64,000 nt of DNA from Bombyx mori (Eukaryota > Arthropoda > Insecta > Lepidoptera > Bombycidae). The translations under genes and the position numbers were made by a program. The notes under the pieces are model-generated. The model was not told the origin of the DNA. It did not search any database and worked only from the letters and a program-made list of their open reading frames with translations. The stretch is from positions 9,983,501-10,047,500 of the forward strand of contig NC_085112.1 in NCBI RefSeq assembly GCF_030269925.1, written 5' to 3'. How positions within the stretch are numbered: the stretch's first letter is position 1; each line of letters opens with the position of its first letter. This document shows positions 45,216-56,118 of this stretch, piece by piece.

Positions 45216-45462
45216 TTTTTTTTATTGCTTAGATGGGTGAACGAGCTCACAGCCCACCTGGTGTTAAGTGGTTACTAGAGCCCATAGACATCCACAACGT
45301 AAATGCGCCGCCCACCTTGAGATATAAGTTCTAAGGTCTCAGGTATAGTTACAACGGCTGCCCTACCCTTCAAACCGAAACGCATTACTGCTTCACGGCA
45401 GTAATAGGCAGGGCGGTGGTACCTACCCACGCGGACTCAAAAGAGGTCCTACCACCAGTGGA
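45216..45462 (-). mobile_element. Bm1 SINE, 5'-truncated
   Basis: The minus-strand body from a T run to tcctaccaccagt, well preserved. Confidence 0.85.
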
Positions 45463-45868
45463 AAAATATTTCTATTATAATATTTTTGTATGGCACACAG
45501 TGTACTGACTGCAATTAACATTCGGCTGACGCGCAAAATCTAAGGTCTTGAGATAACGTAGCGAGCGTATACTAGCAGATTTGCTTCTTTACGGATTCAC
45601 GAAACACGTACCTAATGTTGAATGTAGGATTTTTCCATAGAATTTTTTTCATATATAGGTGAACGGATTGCGCTGTGACTCATTGACGACTTAGTAGCCT
45701 CTTACGACAGCCGTGGGAAGGCATAGGTAGGTGTTTTTAAGACTACGCCATTCATTACATACGATTATGACAAAGGAAAGAAGCAGAGGAGTCAGTGAAG
45801 GATAAAAAAAATCAGATAATCTCTAAAGATTCTTTATTTAAGGAGCGATAAGCTTAAAATTTACAATA
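45463..45868. other. Intergenic DNA
   Basis: A repeat-like word (cctcttacgacagccgtggg) near 45690; otherwise nothing recognised. Confidence 0.35.
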
Positions 45869-46122
45869 TCGTTGTTGTCAAACCAAAATGTGATATGTGC
45901 AAAAACTCTATTTTGAATTAACGAGTAAAAACATTTTTGTATAAAATTTTATGTGAATGTGAATTTTGAAGAACTATATCAAATGAAGCTATAGATAAAT
46001 ATTAAAGCTATAGACACATAACAGTTTTTTTATACGGTAGATAGGGCTGTGAACTATACGGAAAGGTAAAAAGTAAAAATCACAAAAAGTGCACATAGCA
46101 GATTTTGGTTTGACAACGACGA
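45869..46122 (+). mobile_element. MITE with ~38-bp terminal inverted repeats
   Basis: The left end tcgttgttgtcaaaccaaaa matches the complement of the right end (…ttttggtttgacaacgacga) over about 38 bp with a few mismatches. TA flanks both sides (45867-45868, 46123-46124), as in Tc1/mariner-type elements. 254 bp, non-coding. Confidence 0.75.
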
Positions 46123-46124
46123 TA

Positions 46125-47016
46125 TGCCAGAAATAAGTGAGAGGATGTTTCCAGGCGAGCTCATAGCACGGTCCTACTAATTACATTTACGTGAATTTGT
46201 TAAAGGTGGGCTCCATGTATATTACAAAAGGCTATTTATTCCTCTGCAAGCTGTGCGTGTTATGTATGGCTTTACAAAAAAAAACAAAAATCCTTTAGAG
46301 CAGTAACTTTACTATATTATAACATATTAAGATGGCACTCTTTACAGGTGATTCAATGTAGTTAATTTTTAAATTATCATCAACATAAATTAATAGAAGA
46401 TTGAACCAATTTTGAAAATCTGTGTAAATTATTCCAATCTTAATAACCATAGATAATTCTTATAATAATACGAACGCGGCTGTAAGTTTTGGGTGAATTT
46501 TTAAAGGTAATATAATTCTGTAAAACTATTTAAAATATCTCAAACAAAAGGAAAAATCGATTCAAATTGAAAGGAGTGTCATAATGCTCTGTTTGTATTT
46601 ATGAGATCTTCATTAAAAATTTAATTCATAAATGGTGGCTTCAATTAATCCTTCTATTATAATTCATTTCTAAGAACAGACACAAGTAAAACAAAATGAT
46701 ATCAAAGGAAAAATAATTACTTTGACTTCATGAATTAAGACAGATATTTACTAAATGCAATTGTTTACCACTGTACTTGTAGAGTAGCTCAATCATTTGA
46801 AAACTCAAAGGGCGGTGCCTCGTAAACACAGTCGGTAATTTTGCACTATCTAATTCACTGAACTGAAAACTCAGAAGCGTCCCACCTATTTGAATTACAG
46901 TTCATAATATCTCGATATAGCAAGCAGAATAAGGTCGTATATGCACGACTTCGACTTTAAATCGAAAAATTTAAGCCTATGAGACGATTTCTTCGAACAG
47001 CTATTTTTTTTATAGA
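46125..47016. other. Intergenic DNA, nothing recognised
   Basis: AT-rich; no gene or repeat recognised. Confidence 0.4.
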
Positions 47017-47312
47017 CTAGCTGACCCGGCAGACTTCGTAGTGCCTCAATCGATAAACAAAAGACCTAAACTTTTGTATAAAATAAACTTAAAACAAACA
47101 AAAGGAATCCGTCCGACGGGGAACACATCAAAGAAAAAACAAAATTGTTATTTTTATTTAATTTTCCGAGAATTTTCATATTTATCTACCTTTTAAACCT
47201 TCTATGGACTTCCACAAATACTTCCAAACCAAAATTAGTCAAATCGGTCCAGCCGCTCTCGAATTTTAGCGAGACTAACGAACAGCAATTCATTTATTAT
47301 ATATATTATAGA
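47017..47312 (-). mobile_element. Short non-autonomous Helitron
   Basis: Minus strand: TC at 47312-47311 after A, CTAG at 47020-47017 before T. Same family as 43864-44155. Confidence 0.8.
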
Positions 47313-47880
47313 TATATTATAGTCACAGGTCACAAGATATTACCAAAAAGGTTCAAATAATTTAGTTTTTAAAGCAGTTCGTGAGGCAGGGAGGCTTTAT
47401 GAGGAAAATATCACAAAGGAAAACTTAGTTCTTTTGACGTCTTAATAAACATTTTATAAAGGACATTAATAACAATAATTAAGTTTGTAACTTAACGTAA
47501 TTAACTAACGACGAATTACAAGCTTACCAAGTATATTCTGATATACATTAGTAGAAAATGTTCATGTGTTAGCTCCAAAATTTTATACCAGAGGGCCATT
47601 CAAATAATTCCCTAATACTCCAACAGACTGTTAGTTCACTAGCTTAAAGTCTGATATTCATGCGACAGCTATACGAGCCGTAAGTTAGTGGTGTAATTTA
47701 AGTAGATAAGCTCGTGAGAATTTCACATTCTAAACTCCGCTGCTATGGATCGCAAGGCTTCCTCTTCTGTTACATGAAACGGAGTATCTGAGAATGGTTT
47801 GGTTAATATATCGCATTCAACCTTACCTAGTGAATTATTTTTTGCTACAGACGTGGAGAAGTCACGATCCAATTGAAATA
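47313..47880. other. Intergenic DNA
   Basis: Nothing recognised; it ends with the TA target site of the mariner (47879-47880). Confidence 0.4.
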
Positions 47881-49187
47881 CCTAGTCAGGTCATAAATTC
47901 TGTCACATGTTTAATGTAAAATAATTGAAACAAGTTTATTCATTATGTAACCATTCATATACCAAAATGAACTTAACAAAACATAAATTCTTATGACACT
48001 AAAGTTTATTCAAAATTACCTCCGTGATTTTGGATACAGGCCTTCAATCTGCGCGGCCAGTCGTCTATCGCAGCACGAACGAGGTCCATGTCAATATCGG
48101 CGGCTGCCTTAATCAAGGATGTCTTGAGTGACTCCAAATTGGGATGAGGCTTTGAGCACGCCTTTTCCTCCAAGTGTTGCCATATCTTGTAATCTAACGG
48201 ATTCAAATCTGGACTGGAGGAGGGCCAGTCTTCGTGCCGGATGAAGTCGATTTCACGCGCCGCCAGCCAGTCTTGTGTGCTCTTCGCTCTATGAGCTGGC
48301 GCCGAATCTTGTTGGGATACCCAGTGCCTGTTATTGAACATGGTATGAGAAACAGGTTCCACAAGGTTCGTCATGACTTTATTTTGATACACAACTGCAT
48401 TCGTTTTTACACCTTTCTCACAAAAATGTACCTCTGTTAAGCCCCAATAAGAAACTCCCAACCATACCATGAGCGAGGATGGAAAATGACCTCGTTGGAC
48501 ACGCGGAATACGGTTGCTCGCTTTTTCACTACTGTGTGCGTACACCTTATCATTTTGTTTGTTGTAGCTCTCTTCTACGGTAAAAATTTTTTCATCCGAA
48601 AAAAGAATTTCCCGATATTTTTTTCCCGCGTACCGCTTCAACAAAGCGCGGCATCTCTTCAGTCTCAGGTCCATTAGACGAGCATTCAAACGATGTCCTG
48701 TTTTTCTTCGATATGCCCGAAGCCCTAAGTCTTCATTTAACACCCTTTTCACCGTGGTTCTGCTTAACCCCATCTGAAGGCCCAACAGTTTCTGCTTACG
48801 TTTGGGATTTCTTTGAATTCGCGCCTTCACAGCTTTTATCACTGCTGGAGTCCTAACAGACCGAGGGCGACCACTTCTTGACCTGTCATCTACACTAGAG
48901 TCTTCATTGTATCGTTTGATGGTACGCTAAATGAATTTTTTGGTTATATTAAAATTTTTCAGTATGTTCAAAATTTTAATTGGCGCGTAACCGCAACGAT
49001 GCAACGCAATAATTGCAACACGGTCTTATTTAAGCGTCCGCTCCATTTTTAAAAATGAGTAAAATTCTAAAAGTATACATTTTTATTTTCATGAACAATT
49101 CGAAATTCGAATTCAATAAACTTTTTTGTGGCCAGCATTCTAAAAGAAAAGTTTTTACTGTGTGACAATACTTATGACCTGACTAGT
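47881..49187 (-). mobile_element. Mariner-like DNA transposon (DD37D type)
   Basis: 1307 bp with terminal inverted repeats beginning [C/A]CTAGTCAGGTCATAA and a TA target duplication at each end (47879-47880, 49188-49189). The size and single gene are those of a complete mariner. Confidence 0.9.
48006..49046 (-). pseudogene. Mariner transposase (DD37D), two nonsense mutations
   Basis: From the ATG at 49046 the frame gives 346 codons, the normal length for a mariner transposase, but codons 7 (TAA) and 40 (TAG) are stops. From about codon 69 it is open to the stop at 48006. It would cut and join transposon ends in the nucleus. Visible: an SGRPR motif near codon 58 between the two DNA-binding helix-turn-helix regions; first catalytic Asp in FSDEK; second in QQDSAPAH; third Asp in NPLDYKIW. 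Exactly 37 residues lie between the second and third Asp, which places it in the DD37D (maT-like) group. The catalytic triad is intact, but the N-terminal DNA-binding part is interrupted, so no full-length protein is expected. Confidence 0.9.
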
Positions 49188-49189
49188 TA

Positions 49190-49756
49190 TAATTATATTT
49201 GGTACCTGAACACTTCTCAATATCTTCTCTGTCCAAAGAAATGACGCCGTAGTCTCAATGGTATAATAAAATGACTTTTTACTGGAGAGATGGAATCTCA
49301 CGAAAAAAACTAACCGAATATGTTAGTTTTGTAGGTTTGTTTACCAACGGATGTATCTAAAGCCTTTATTGTGGAAGTCATTCATGTACAATTTTTAGGT
49401 GACGACGTTTTTACTTATAATTGGGCACAAATAGTACACTGGTTTCTAACACCAAACATTTTGCAGCTTATTTTAAATTATAGTTTTACGATATACTTCG
49501 CTCAAATTGTCAACACTCTTTCTGAACTGTAAAAGAATAGGCCTGAGAGGAGGAAAAGTAAAATTCCTTACTTGAAGTGGTTGGCTAACATTTTTCGATC
49601 GATAGTCGCAGAGATTCGTCATATGGGATCCTTTGGGTAAATTTACTTATATGATGGAAGTCGAATAAATAAACAATGGAAACATTTGCCGACAAGTCTC
49701 CTTTTCGTCTAAAGGTTTGTTACTTAAAAGACAATACATAAAATTGACAATAAAAT
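49190..49756. other. Intergenic DNA
   Basis: Nothing recognised. Confidence 0.4.
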
Positions 49757-49988
49757 TTACTGGTGGTAGAGCATTTTGTGAGCCTGCATGGGTAATAATT
49801 ACCACCACTCTGCCGTGAATCCGTAATACGTTTAAGTTTGAAGGGTGAGGCAACCGTTGTACTGAAAAACGGAGAATTAGAAGTCATGTCTCAAGGCATT
49901 TATGCTGTTGATGTCTATGGGCTCAGGTAGTCACTTAATACCAGATGGACCGTGAGCCCGTCCGCTTATCTTAGCAAGAAATAAAAAA
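49757..49988 (+). mobile_element. Degraded Bm1 SINE
   Basis: From actggtggtagagc through gatgtctatgggctca to an interrupted A-rich tail, with several deletions. Confidence 0.7.
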
Positions 49989-50303
49989 CCATATATAAAT
50001 ATTTACAACGTAATATATTTCATCGGAGCTCCTTATTTTGTGAATATTCTCGAAATAACGAAGGGACTCGAACAATTGCTTCAAACAGAAAATAGACTTA
50101 TATGTTCAAAAAATAATCCATACGTCGGCAGTCCTTCATAAAGTAGCGAGCAGGGGGAAAATCTTCAAAGAGGGATTCTCTTTTATTGAAACCCAACATG
50201 TACTAGTCCCATACAGAGTTTTAAATATTTACACGTGCGGTAAAATTTAGATCCAAATACCCACAAATTTCTGTTTGGGTAAGATTTCAATAAATAACCT
50301 CGA
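49989..50303. other. Intergenic DNA
   Basis: Nothing recognised. Confidence 0.4.
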
Positions 50304-50417
50304 TTTATTTATTTATTGCTTAGATGGGTGGCCGAGCTCACAGCCCACCTGGTGTTAAGTGGTTACTGGAGCCCATAGACATCTACAACGTGAATGCGCC
50401 ACCCACCTCGAAATATA
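50304..50417 (-). mobile_element. Bm1 SINE, 3' portion only
   Basis: The minus-strand 3' end of Bm1 from the T-rich tail to cccacctcgaaatata, where similarity stops. Confidence 0.8.
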
Positions 50418-51740
50418 CTACTCATTAAACTTTCATTTTGTGGAACACTTATAGAATAGTTTTATACTTATTTGGAAGTAAGTACTAATTGACAATCAGA
50501 TGAATATTTATATATTATATTCCTATAATATATTATATTATTATACACTAACATGTCAAATTAAATCCCTAGTTTTTGTGATGTTAGTTAAAAAACGCGC
50601 TATGTAGCATTATGTTTGAAGTTTCTAAATCCAACAAGAACATGAGTTGAAGTAATTCAAAGCTAAGCGTCTTATCAAGAGGTTAAATTATGTATACGTA
50701 CACTTTACAGTATTTTTTTTAATAACTGCCTATTTAGTTTGTTTTGTGATAGTGAAAAATTGCACCCATGTTAGAGCTCAAATCTTGCAGACTTAGCCTT
50801 AAACGACTTACAGAGCAGTAGATGTTTTCACGTCATTAGATAAATTAAATCTCCGTTAACAGTAGTCACTTGTACCGATATTTATTCAGTTTATTGAAGA
50901 TTTTAAATTGGGACATAAAATTATGAAAATACATTAAAATATATATCTAGTACACGTTATTTTGAATTCTCTGCTGTCTTACTTCTCTAATGAGAACGTT
51001 TTATTGTCCAAGCCTTAATAGTCCATCAGCGCAACGATGCAAAGTTAATTAAGGCAAATTGCGTCAGCTGGTTTCGATAGGCCGTAGGTAAGTTTATTAT
51101 TTAAGCAAGATATTTTTGTCTGAGATTACGGAGACTAAGTCGGTATAAAATGGCTCTGCCCGGCATGATATTACATGAATAAACAGATGAAATTTCAGGC
51201 TCGAATTCTAGCGAAAATTCTATTCACAGTTGAGCTCATTATAAGCCTGAATATTCTTATGGAATTTAAAATCAACTTTACGTTTTATGTCCTTTACTAA
51301 TGATATAGTTTATCAGATTCAGTTTTTGGCAACCCGTAATTAGATTTGAATCTTGAAAAAAAAACCCATCCACATTCCAAACTTGATTTACAAATAATGT
51401 TACTCGGTTTATATTTTGTAAGTTCTTCCAGCTTTATGTTTAAATTTACTTTTATCCTCTTCTTTTAGTACATAACATAAGATGACGGAATACTTAGGGT
51501 CGCAATAAAGATGATAATATACGAAAGATGATGATATACTTTCATCAACGAACTTAATATCTGTATCGTAAAATTTTATTCTACACGAGACTATGCTGCG
51601 GTTTTTAATAAAGCATGCAATATTTTGACTGTTTTGTATTTCGCTAGAACAAAAAGATTCCATCTCTTCGTGTAAGTCCTAAAAACGACTAAGATGAAAC
51701 CCTTAGATATCTGAGTATGGACAGCTGTGTTAATTATTAC
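50418..51740. other. AT-rich DNA, nothing recognised
   Basis: An 84-codon minus frame (51409-51663) has no recognisable domain. No repeat seen. Confidence 0.4.
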
Positions 51741-52105
51741 TAGACGATGACCGAGCTTTGCTTAGTGTTTTTTTATATTTTATATGAAAAAGACACAAAT
51801 AATATAAATAAACAATTCATTTTCTTGGTCTAACCTTAAACCAAACACTCATTGGCTTCGGGTGGCTTAACAACGCCATCTGCTGAAATAGCTTAATAGT
51901 ATTATTATTCAACAATAGATGTCAGGAAGAATCAATCGATAAAGTTGAAAATTGAAAACACGATTAAAACAACATTTTCTGAAAATAATTCGTAGCTAGA
52001 TCGATTTATCGCCCCCGAAATCTCCTGTATACTAAATTTTATGAAGATCGTTGGAGCCGTTTCCAATATACCAGAATTGCTCGTTTAAAGGTATACCTAA
52101 GATTA
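51741..52105 (-). repeat. Dispersed repeat, class unknown
   Basis: The block beginning ctagacgatgaccgagcttt and ending ttgctcgtttaaaggtat resembles a dispersed moth repeat. The CTAG at its left edge (preceded by A) would again fit a minus-strand Helitron end, but the opposite terminus is not clear. Confidence 0.45.
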
Positions 52106-53144
52106 TATTAGAACTAGTACTAGAGTTTTAATTATGTTAGCATAGTGCGATTGTCAGCCGACATTAACCAGTGGTATCGCATATCATAAGTCCAAATAGT
52201 TCGGTACAACAAGCCTGCTTATTTCTGGTGTGGAGCAGTAATGCATTCTAGTTTCTAGAGTTGGTTGGTATCCAGGTTGTGATGCCTAAGCGCTCTGGGT
52301 CTGAGCACTTTACATCAGATGAAGCTTGAGTTTATTCTTCTACGCCATAAATAATATAATATTTAAAAAAACAATTTTTGATTTGATTATGTACATTTTC
52401 TTTGTTAATACATAAGAGGTAAATATTAAAGCAAACAGTAGCTTTGGAAAACAAAATACTTAACTCGAAACTGGAAAAAAAAGACCATTTAAAATTATGC
52501 TAATAACATCACAATGAGGCTCCACGTTAACCATTTAAATTCCCACATGACACAACCCTTATAATACCTTGTGCAAAGAAAACAAACCTTAACGACCCGG
52601 TACGAACAAACTCGAATTTAACTAGGGCTACCGAAATTATCCTTACAAAAATATCTGAGGCAACCGCATAAATGGTCCGACGATGACTAGCAGTCTGCGT
52701 CGGCTTATTCCTATTACGTCCTCGTGCGGAAAGTATTAACAGGACCTATATATCGATTTTATAAACGTTACGCAACACAAAATGGACATTGTCCGCAAGT
52801 CACATCGGAAATAATATAATTTTTCTGTGTACATAAATTCTATGTGGGTTGATAAAAGTATCACCTATTTATTTGTGAGACAACAGGAAAATCCAATTTA
52901 TTTGTAAAGGAAGCCATGGTATTTGCGCGGATTATCCCGGCATTTTGTCGGGTTCCATGTAGGCTCCGTTGTGGATGATTGTGACTCTGTTAATTGAGAA
53001 CCGAGAAGCATTGTTTTGTATACAAAAAATATTTATTAGTTTTTTTTTTCGAATCATTTATAACATTAAAGTCCCTTTCCACTCAAAAAACAATTATATC
53101 TGCTTAAAGAACTTTCGGTTTTCGATTAAAATATCCCATCAGTT
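52106..53144. other. Intergenic DNA with a faint Bm1 trace
   Basis: Very diverged Bm1-like words near 52205-52330 (cttatttctggtgtggagca). Otherwise nothing recognised. Confidence 0.35.
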
Positions 53145-53785
53145 TAACGAGTCTGCGCTCGAATCGTGGTCGAGGCGGTTGGCCAACCCCACGTGGGGTC
53201 TACGGACCGTCGAGATGGCTTACCCGGTCTTTAATGACTGGGTGAATCGTGGCGCAGGACGCCTCACCTTTCATCTGGTGCAGGTACTGACCGGGCACGG
53301 ATGGTTCGGGAAGTACCTGCACCGGATAGGAGCTGAGCCGACGAGGTGCCACCATTGTGGACACGACCTGGATACGGCGGAGAATACGCTCGCTCCCTCC
53401 CGCGCCTCCCCGCTTGGGAGGTGCAGCGCCGTGTTCTGGTCGCAAAAATAGGACCGGACTTGTCGCTGCCTGGCGTCGTGGCGTCGATGCTTGACAGCGA
53501 CGAGTCCTGGAAAGCTATGCTCGACTTCTACAAGTGCACCATCTTGCAGAAGGAGGTAGCGGGGCGGGTGAGGTAAAGCTCTCCTGACAACCAGAGTCCC
53601 ATCCGTGACTCGGCCCCCTAAGATCTTCGGGCTCCACCTGCTTTATGCGGGGAGGAACCCAGCTGTGGGGCGGGGTGCTTTACACCACGCCCGTAATGGG
53701 AAGCCGGGTGATGGTAGACCGCGTTGCCCCAACTGCTCCGGGGGAAGGTGCAGCGTGGCACCATCAAATCCACCCCATAAAATTC
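53145..53785 (+). pseudogene. 3' fragment of an R1-clade LINE (ORF2 end and UTR)
   Basis: The frame from about 53145 gives a stretch with TGHGWFGKYL and the zinc-binding pattern RCHHCGHDLDTAE. Near 53390 a frameshift moves the continuation (PAWEVQRRVL, GPDLSLPGVV) to another frame, which ends at 53576. A Cys-rich knuckle followed by a DLSLPxVV block is typical of the C-terminus of R1/TRAS-type LINE ORF2 proteins as I know them. About 200 bp of GC-rich 3' UTR follow. It is 5'-truncated and frameshifted, and clearly GC-richer than its surroundings. Confidence 0.75.
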
Positions 53786-53834
53786 ATACCATAAAATCTA
53801 CGGGTTCGTAAAAAATCATAGAATTATTATTAGA

Positions 53835-54047
53835 CTAGCGACCCGCCCTCGCTTCGCTTCGGAAACATTAAAACACACATGAAACAAAAAAAATAATTAA
53901 AAAACAATTAAAAAAGTAGCCTATGTTCATCAGGGACAATGTCGGCTTCTAATGGAAAAAGAATTTTTCAAATCGGTCCAGTAGTTTCGGTGCCTATTCG
54001 AAACAAACAAACAAACAAATCTTTCCTCTTTATAATATTAGTATAGA
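53835..54047 (-). mobile_element. Short non-autonomous Helitron
   Basis: Minus strand: TC at 54047-54046 after A (54048), CTAG at 53838-53835 before T. It contains a caaa microsatellite (54000-54019). Nearly the same as 44514-44734. Confidence 0.8.
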
Positions 54048-54703
54048 TTTTGACTTTGAGAAATTCATAAAGATGTTTTTTTTTATCATACGTGTAGTTT
54101 GTAAAAGCACAATCTTTATATCTTTTTTTTAGGAAAAACATAAGTACCTAATGATATATTCATTGTAGTGATTCTTTTTTACGGAAATAATAGTGTGATA
54201 GCTTAATCTATAAAAATGTTCTTTAAGCCACACTCGAACTCGCGTGAAACACCACTAATTATTTACCAACCGACAAAATTCACCAACATTAACTGCTCTT
54301 TTACATTAGACCAATAAATCCTGCCGGCGAACATAATATTACGTGACACGAAAAGAATTCAAATGATAAAACGGGATTACCGTGAAAAGCGCCGCATTAC
54401 CAAACGACATGCAAGCCGAGTCTGTAAGCCAGGTATCAAATAAAGCCAGTTTTTCAACGTAACCCCATAAATAACATGACATTCATCTTCTTGACACTTG
54501 AATAACACGGCATGCTCAACGGGTCCCATTAGCCTTTAGCGAAACAAAGCCTGGTGGACAGTATTCAAGTCCATTAGGGATGCTCAAACTGAAAAGTTTA
54601 TCGTTATTTCACTCGGTTGAACTCGTTTTTTATATTCATCGAGGACCTGATTTTTAGGGTTTTCATATGAAGGATATCGCCTCAAAATGATAATAAGTTA
54701 CAT
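54048..54703. other. Intergenic DNA
   Basis: Nothing recognised. Confidence 0.4.
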
Positions 54704-54994
54704 TGGCTTCAAACCGAAACGCATTACAGCTTTACTGCAGACATAAGCAGAGTGGCTTTACCTACCCGTGCGGACTCACAAGAGGTCCTACCACCAGTAA
54801 TTACGTAAATTATAATTTTGTGGGTTTAATTTTTATCACACCATGTTATTCTTTCACCGTGGAAGTCAATCGTGAACTTTTGTTAAGTACGTATTTCATT
54901 AGAAAAATTGGTACTCGCCTAGGATTCGAACATCGATGCATCGCTCAACACGAATGCACCGGACGTCTTATCCTTTAGGCCATGATGACTTCAA
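54704..54994 (-). mobile_element. Bm1 SINE lacking its 3' part
   Basis: Minus strand: the body from ttcaaaccgaaacgcatt and a complete tRNA-like head (gattcgaac, taggccatgatgac). The tail region is absent. Confidence 0.85.
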
Positions 54995-55828
54995 ACGGTT
55001 TTCGGGCAACCACTATTATTTTGGACAATAACGAGAATAATTCAATCGATCCCAGATAATCCGTGTCAAGGTGTACGTAAGTTAGTTTTGTCAAAAACAT
55101 AACCCTCATGTCTATGTTAGTTTTGACAAAAAGTGACCGGTTACCCTTGATCTCGGATAAGTTAGATCTGGTATAAACTCTTTACTTTTCCCGTTTTGCG
55201 GTCAAGCGGAGCAGCATCTGTTTTATCTTCCCTTTGAGGTTAACTTCAAAGTTTGTTGACGTAAATCATTTATTTGGAAAACCTTAGGCCGAGTACATAT
55301 TTCGGCGATGTTAATATTTAAACGAATATTTTTATATTACGACTATCCGCAAACCGTATTCATCTCGCTTTCTAAGGTGATGACTATTTAGTTACGAATG
55401 GCAAAAAAATATATTATATGCGCATGTATTCGATTTTCCGATACTAACGATTCTGTAAAGGAACGATAAAATATATTAGAAAAAATTAAGTACGTCTAGC
55501 ATTATCTTTAAAATCTATTGTGAAAATCTAGAATGTACAAAATACTCGTCTTGACTATTAGTATAAAATAAATACAATCAATAAGCAATTACTTTTAATT
55601 AGTGACGTTAGGGCTTACCCGCTCATTAATATCTGTTACAAAAAAAAACTATCGAAAAGTCCACTAGAAACATTTCTTATTTGAGATCAGAGCTGACAAG
55701 AATGTATGTATTCTTTAATATTGCTTAAGTTCAATACTAATGAGTACTGCGCCATTTCTAAAATGTGTTTCAGGCAAGACCTACTCTGAAGCAAATAAAA
55801 TATCTTATAATAAATATCAAATACAAAA
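54995..55828. other. Intergenic DNA with a weak palindrome
   Basis: At 55045-55175 an imperfect palindrome-like structure and a direct repeat (gttagttttg[t/a]caaaaa, twice) may be a decayed MITE. Otherwise nothing recognised. Confidence 0.35.
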
Positions 55829-55866
55829 AGTCATCGGGGTCTAAAGAATAAAAACCGGTGAACTCG
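55829..55866 (+). mobile_element. Bm1 head, left of the LINE insertion
   Basis: The start of the tRNA-like head (gtcatcggggtctaaagaat) up to the LINE integration point. It continues at 61029. The A box is mutated (GGGTCTAAAGA). Confidence 0.75.
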
Positions 55867-56118
55867 TTTTTTTTTTTTTTTTTTTTTTTTATGATTGAAG
55901 GATTACTGGTGGCCCGGAGGCCTTTCCAGTTTCACCAGGACAGGTGGGCGAGCAAAGGCTCAGCCAGGAGGGGTGGGATTTGCTAACAGCTACCAGAGCG
56001 CCTCCGAAGGAGACCTAACAGCTCAAGAGCAGCTGCTTCGCGAATGAATCTACTACCGGATCGGAATCGCGACCCGCTGAGAAGATCCGGCGAGAAACTC
56101 AGCGAGCTGATTCATGGG

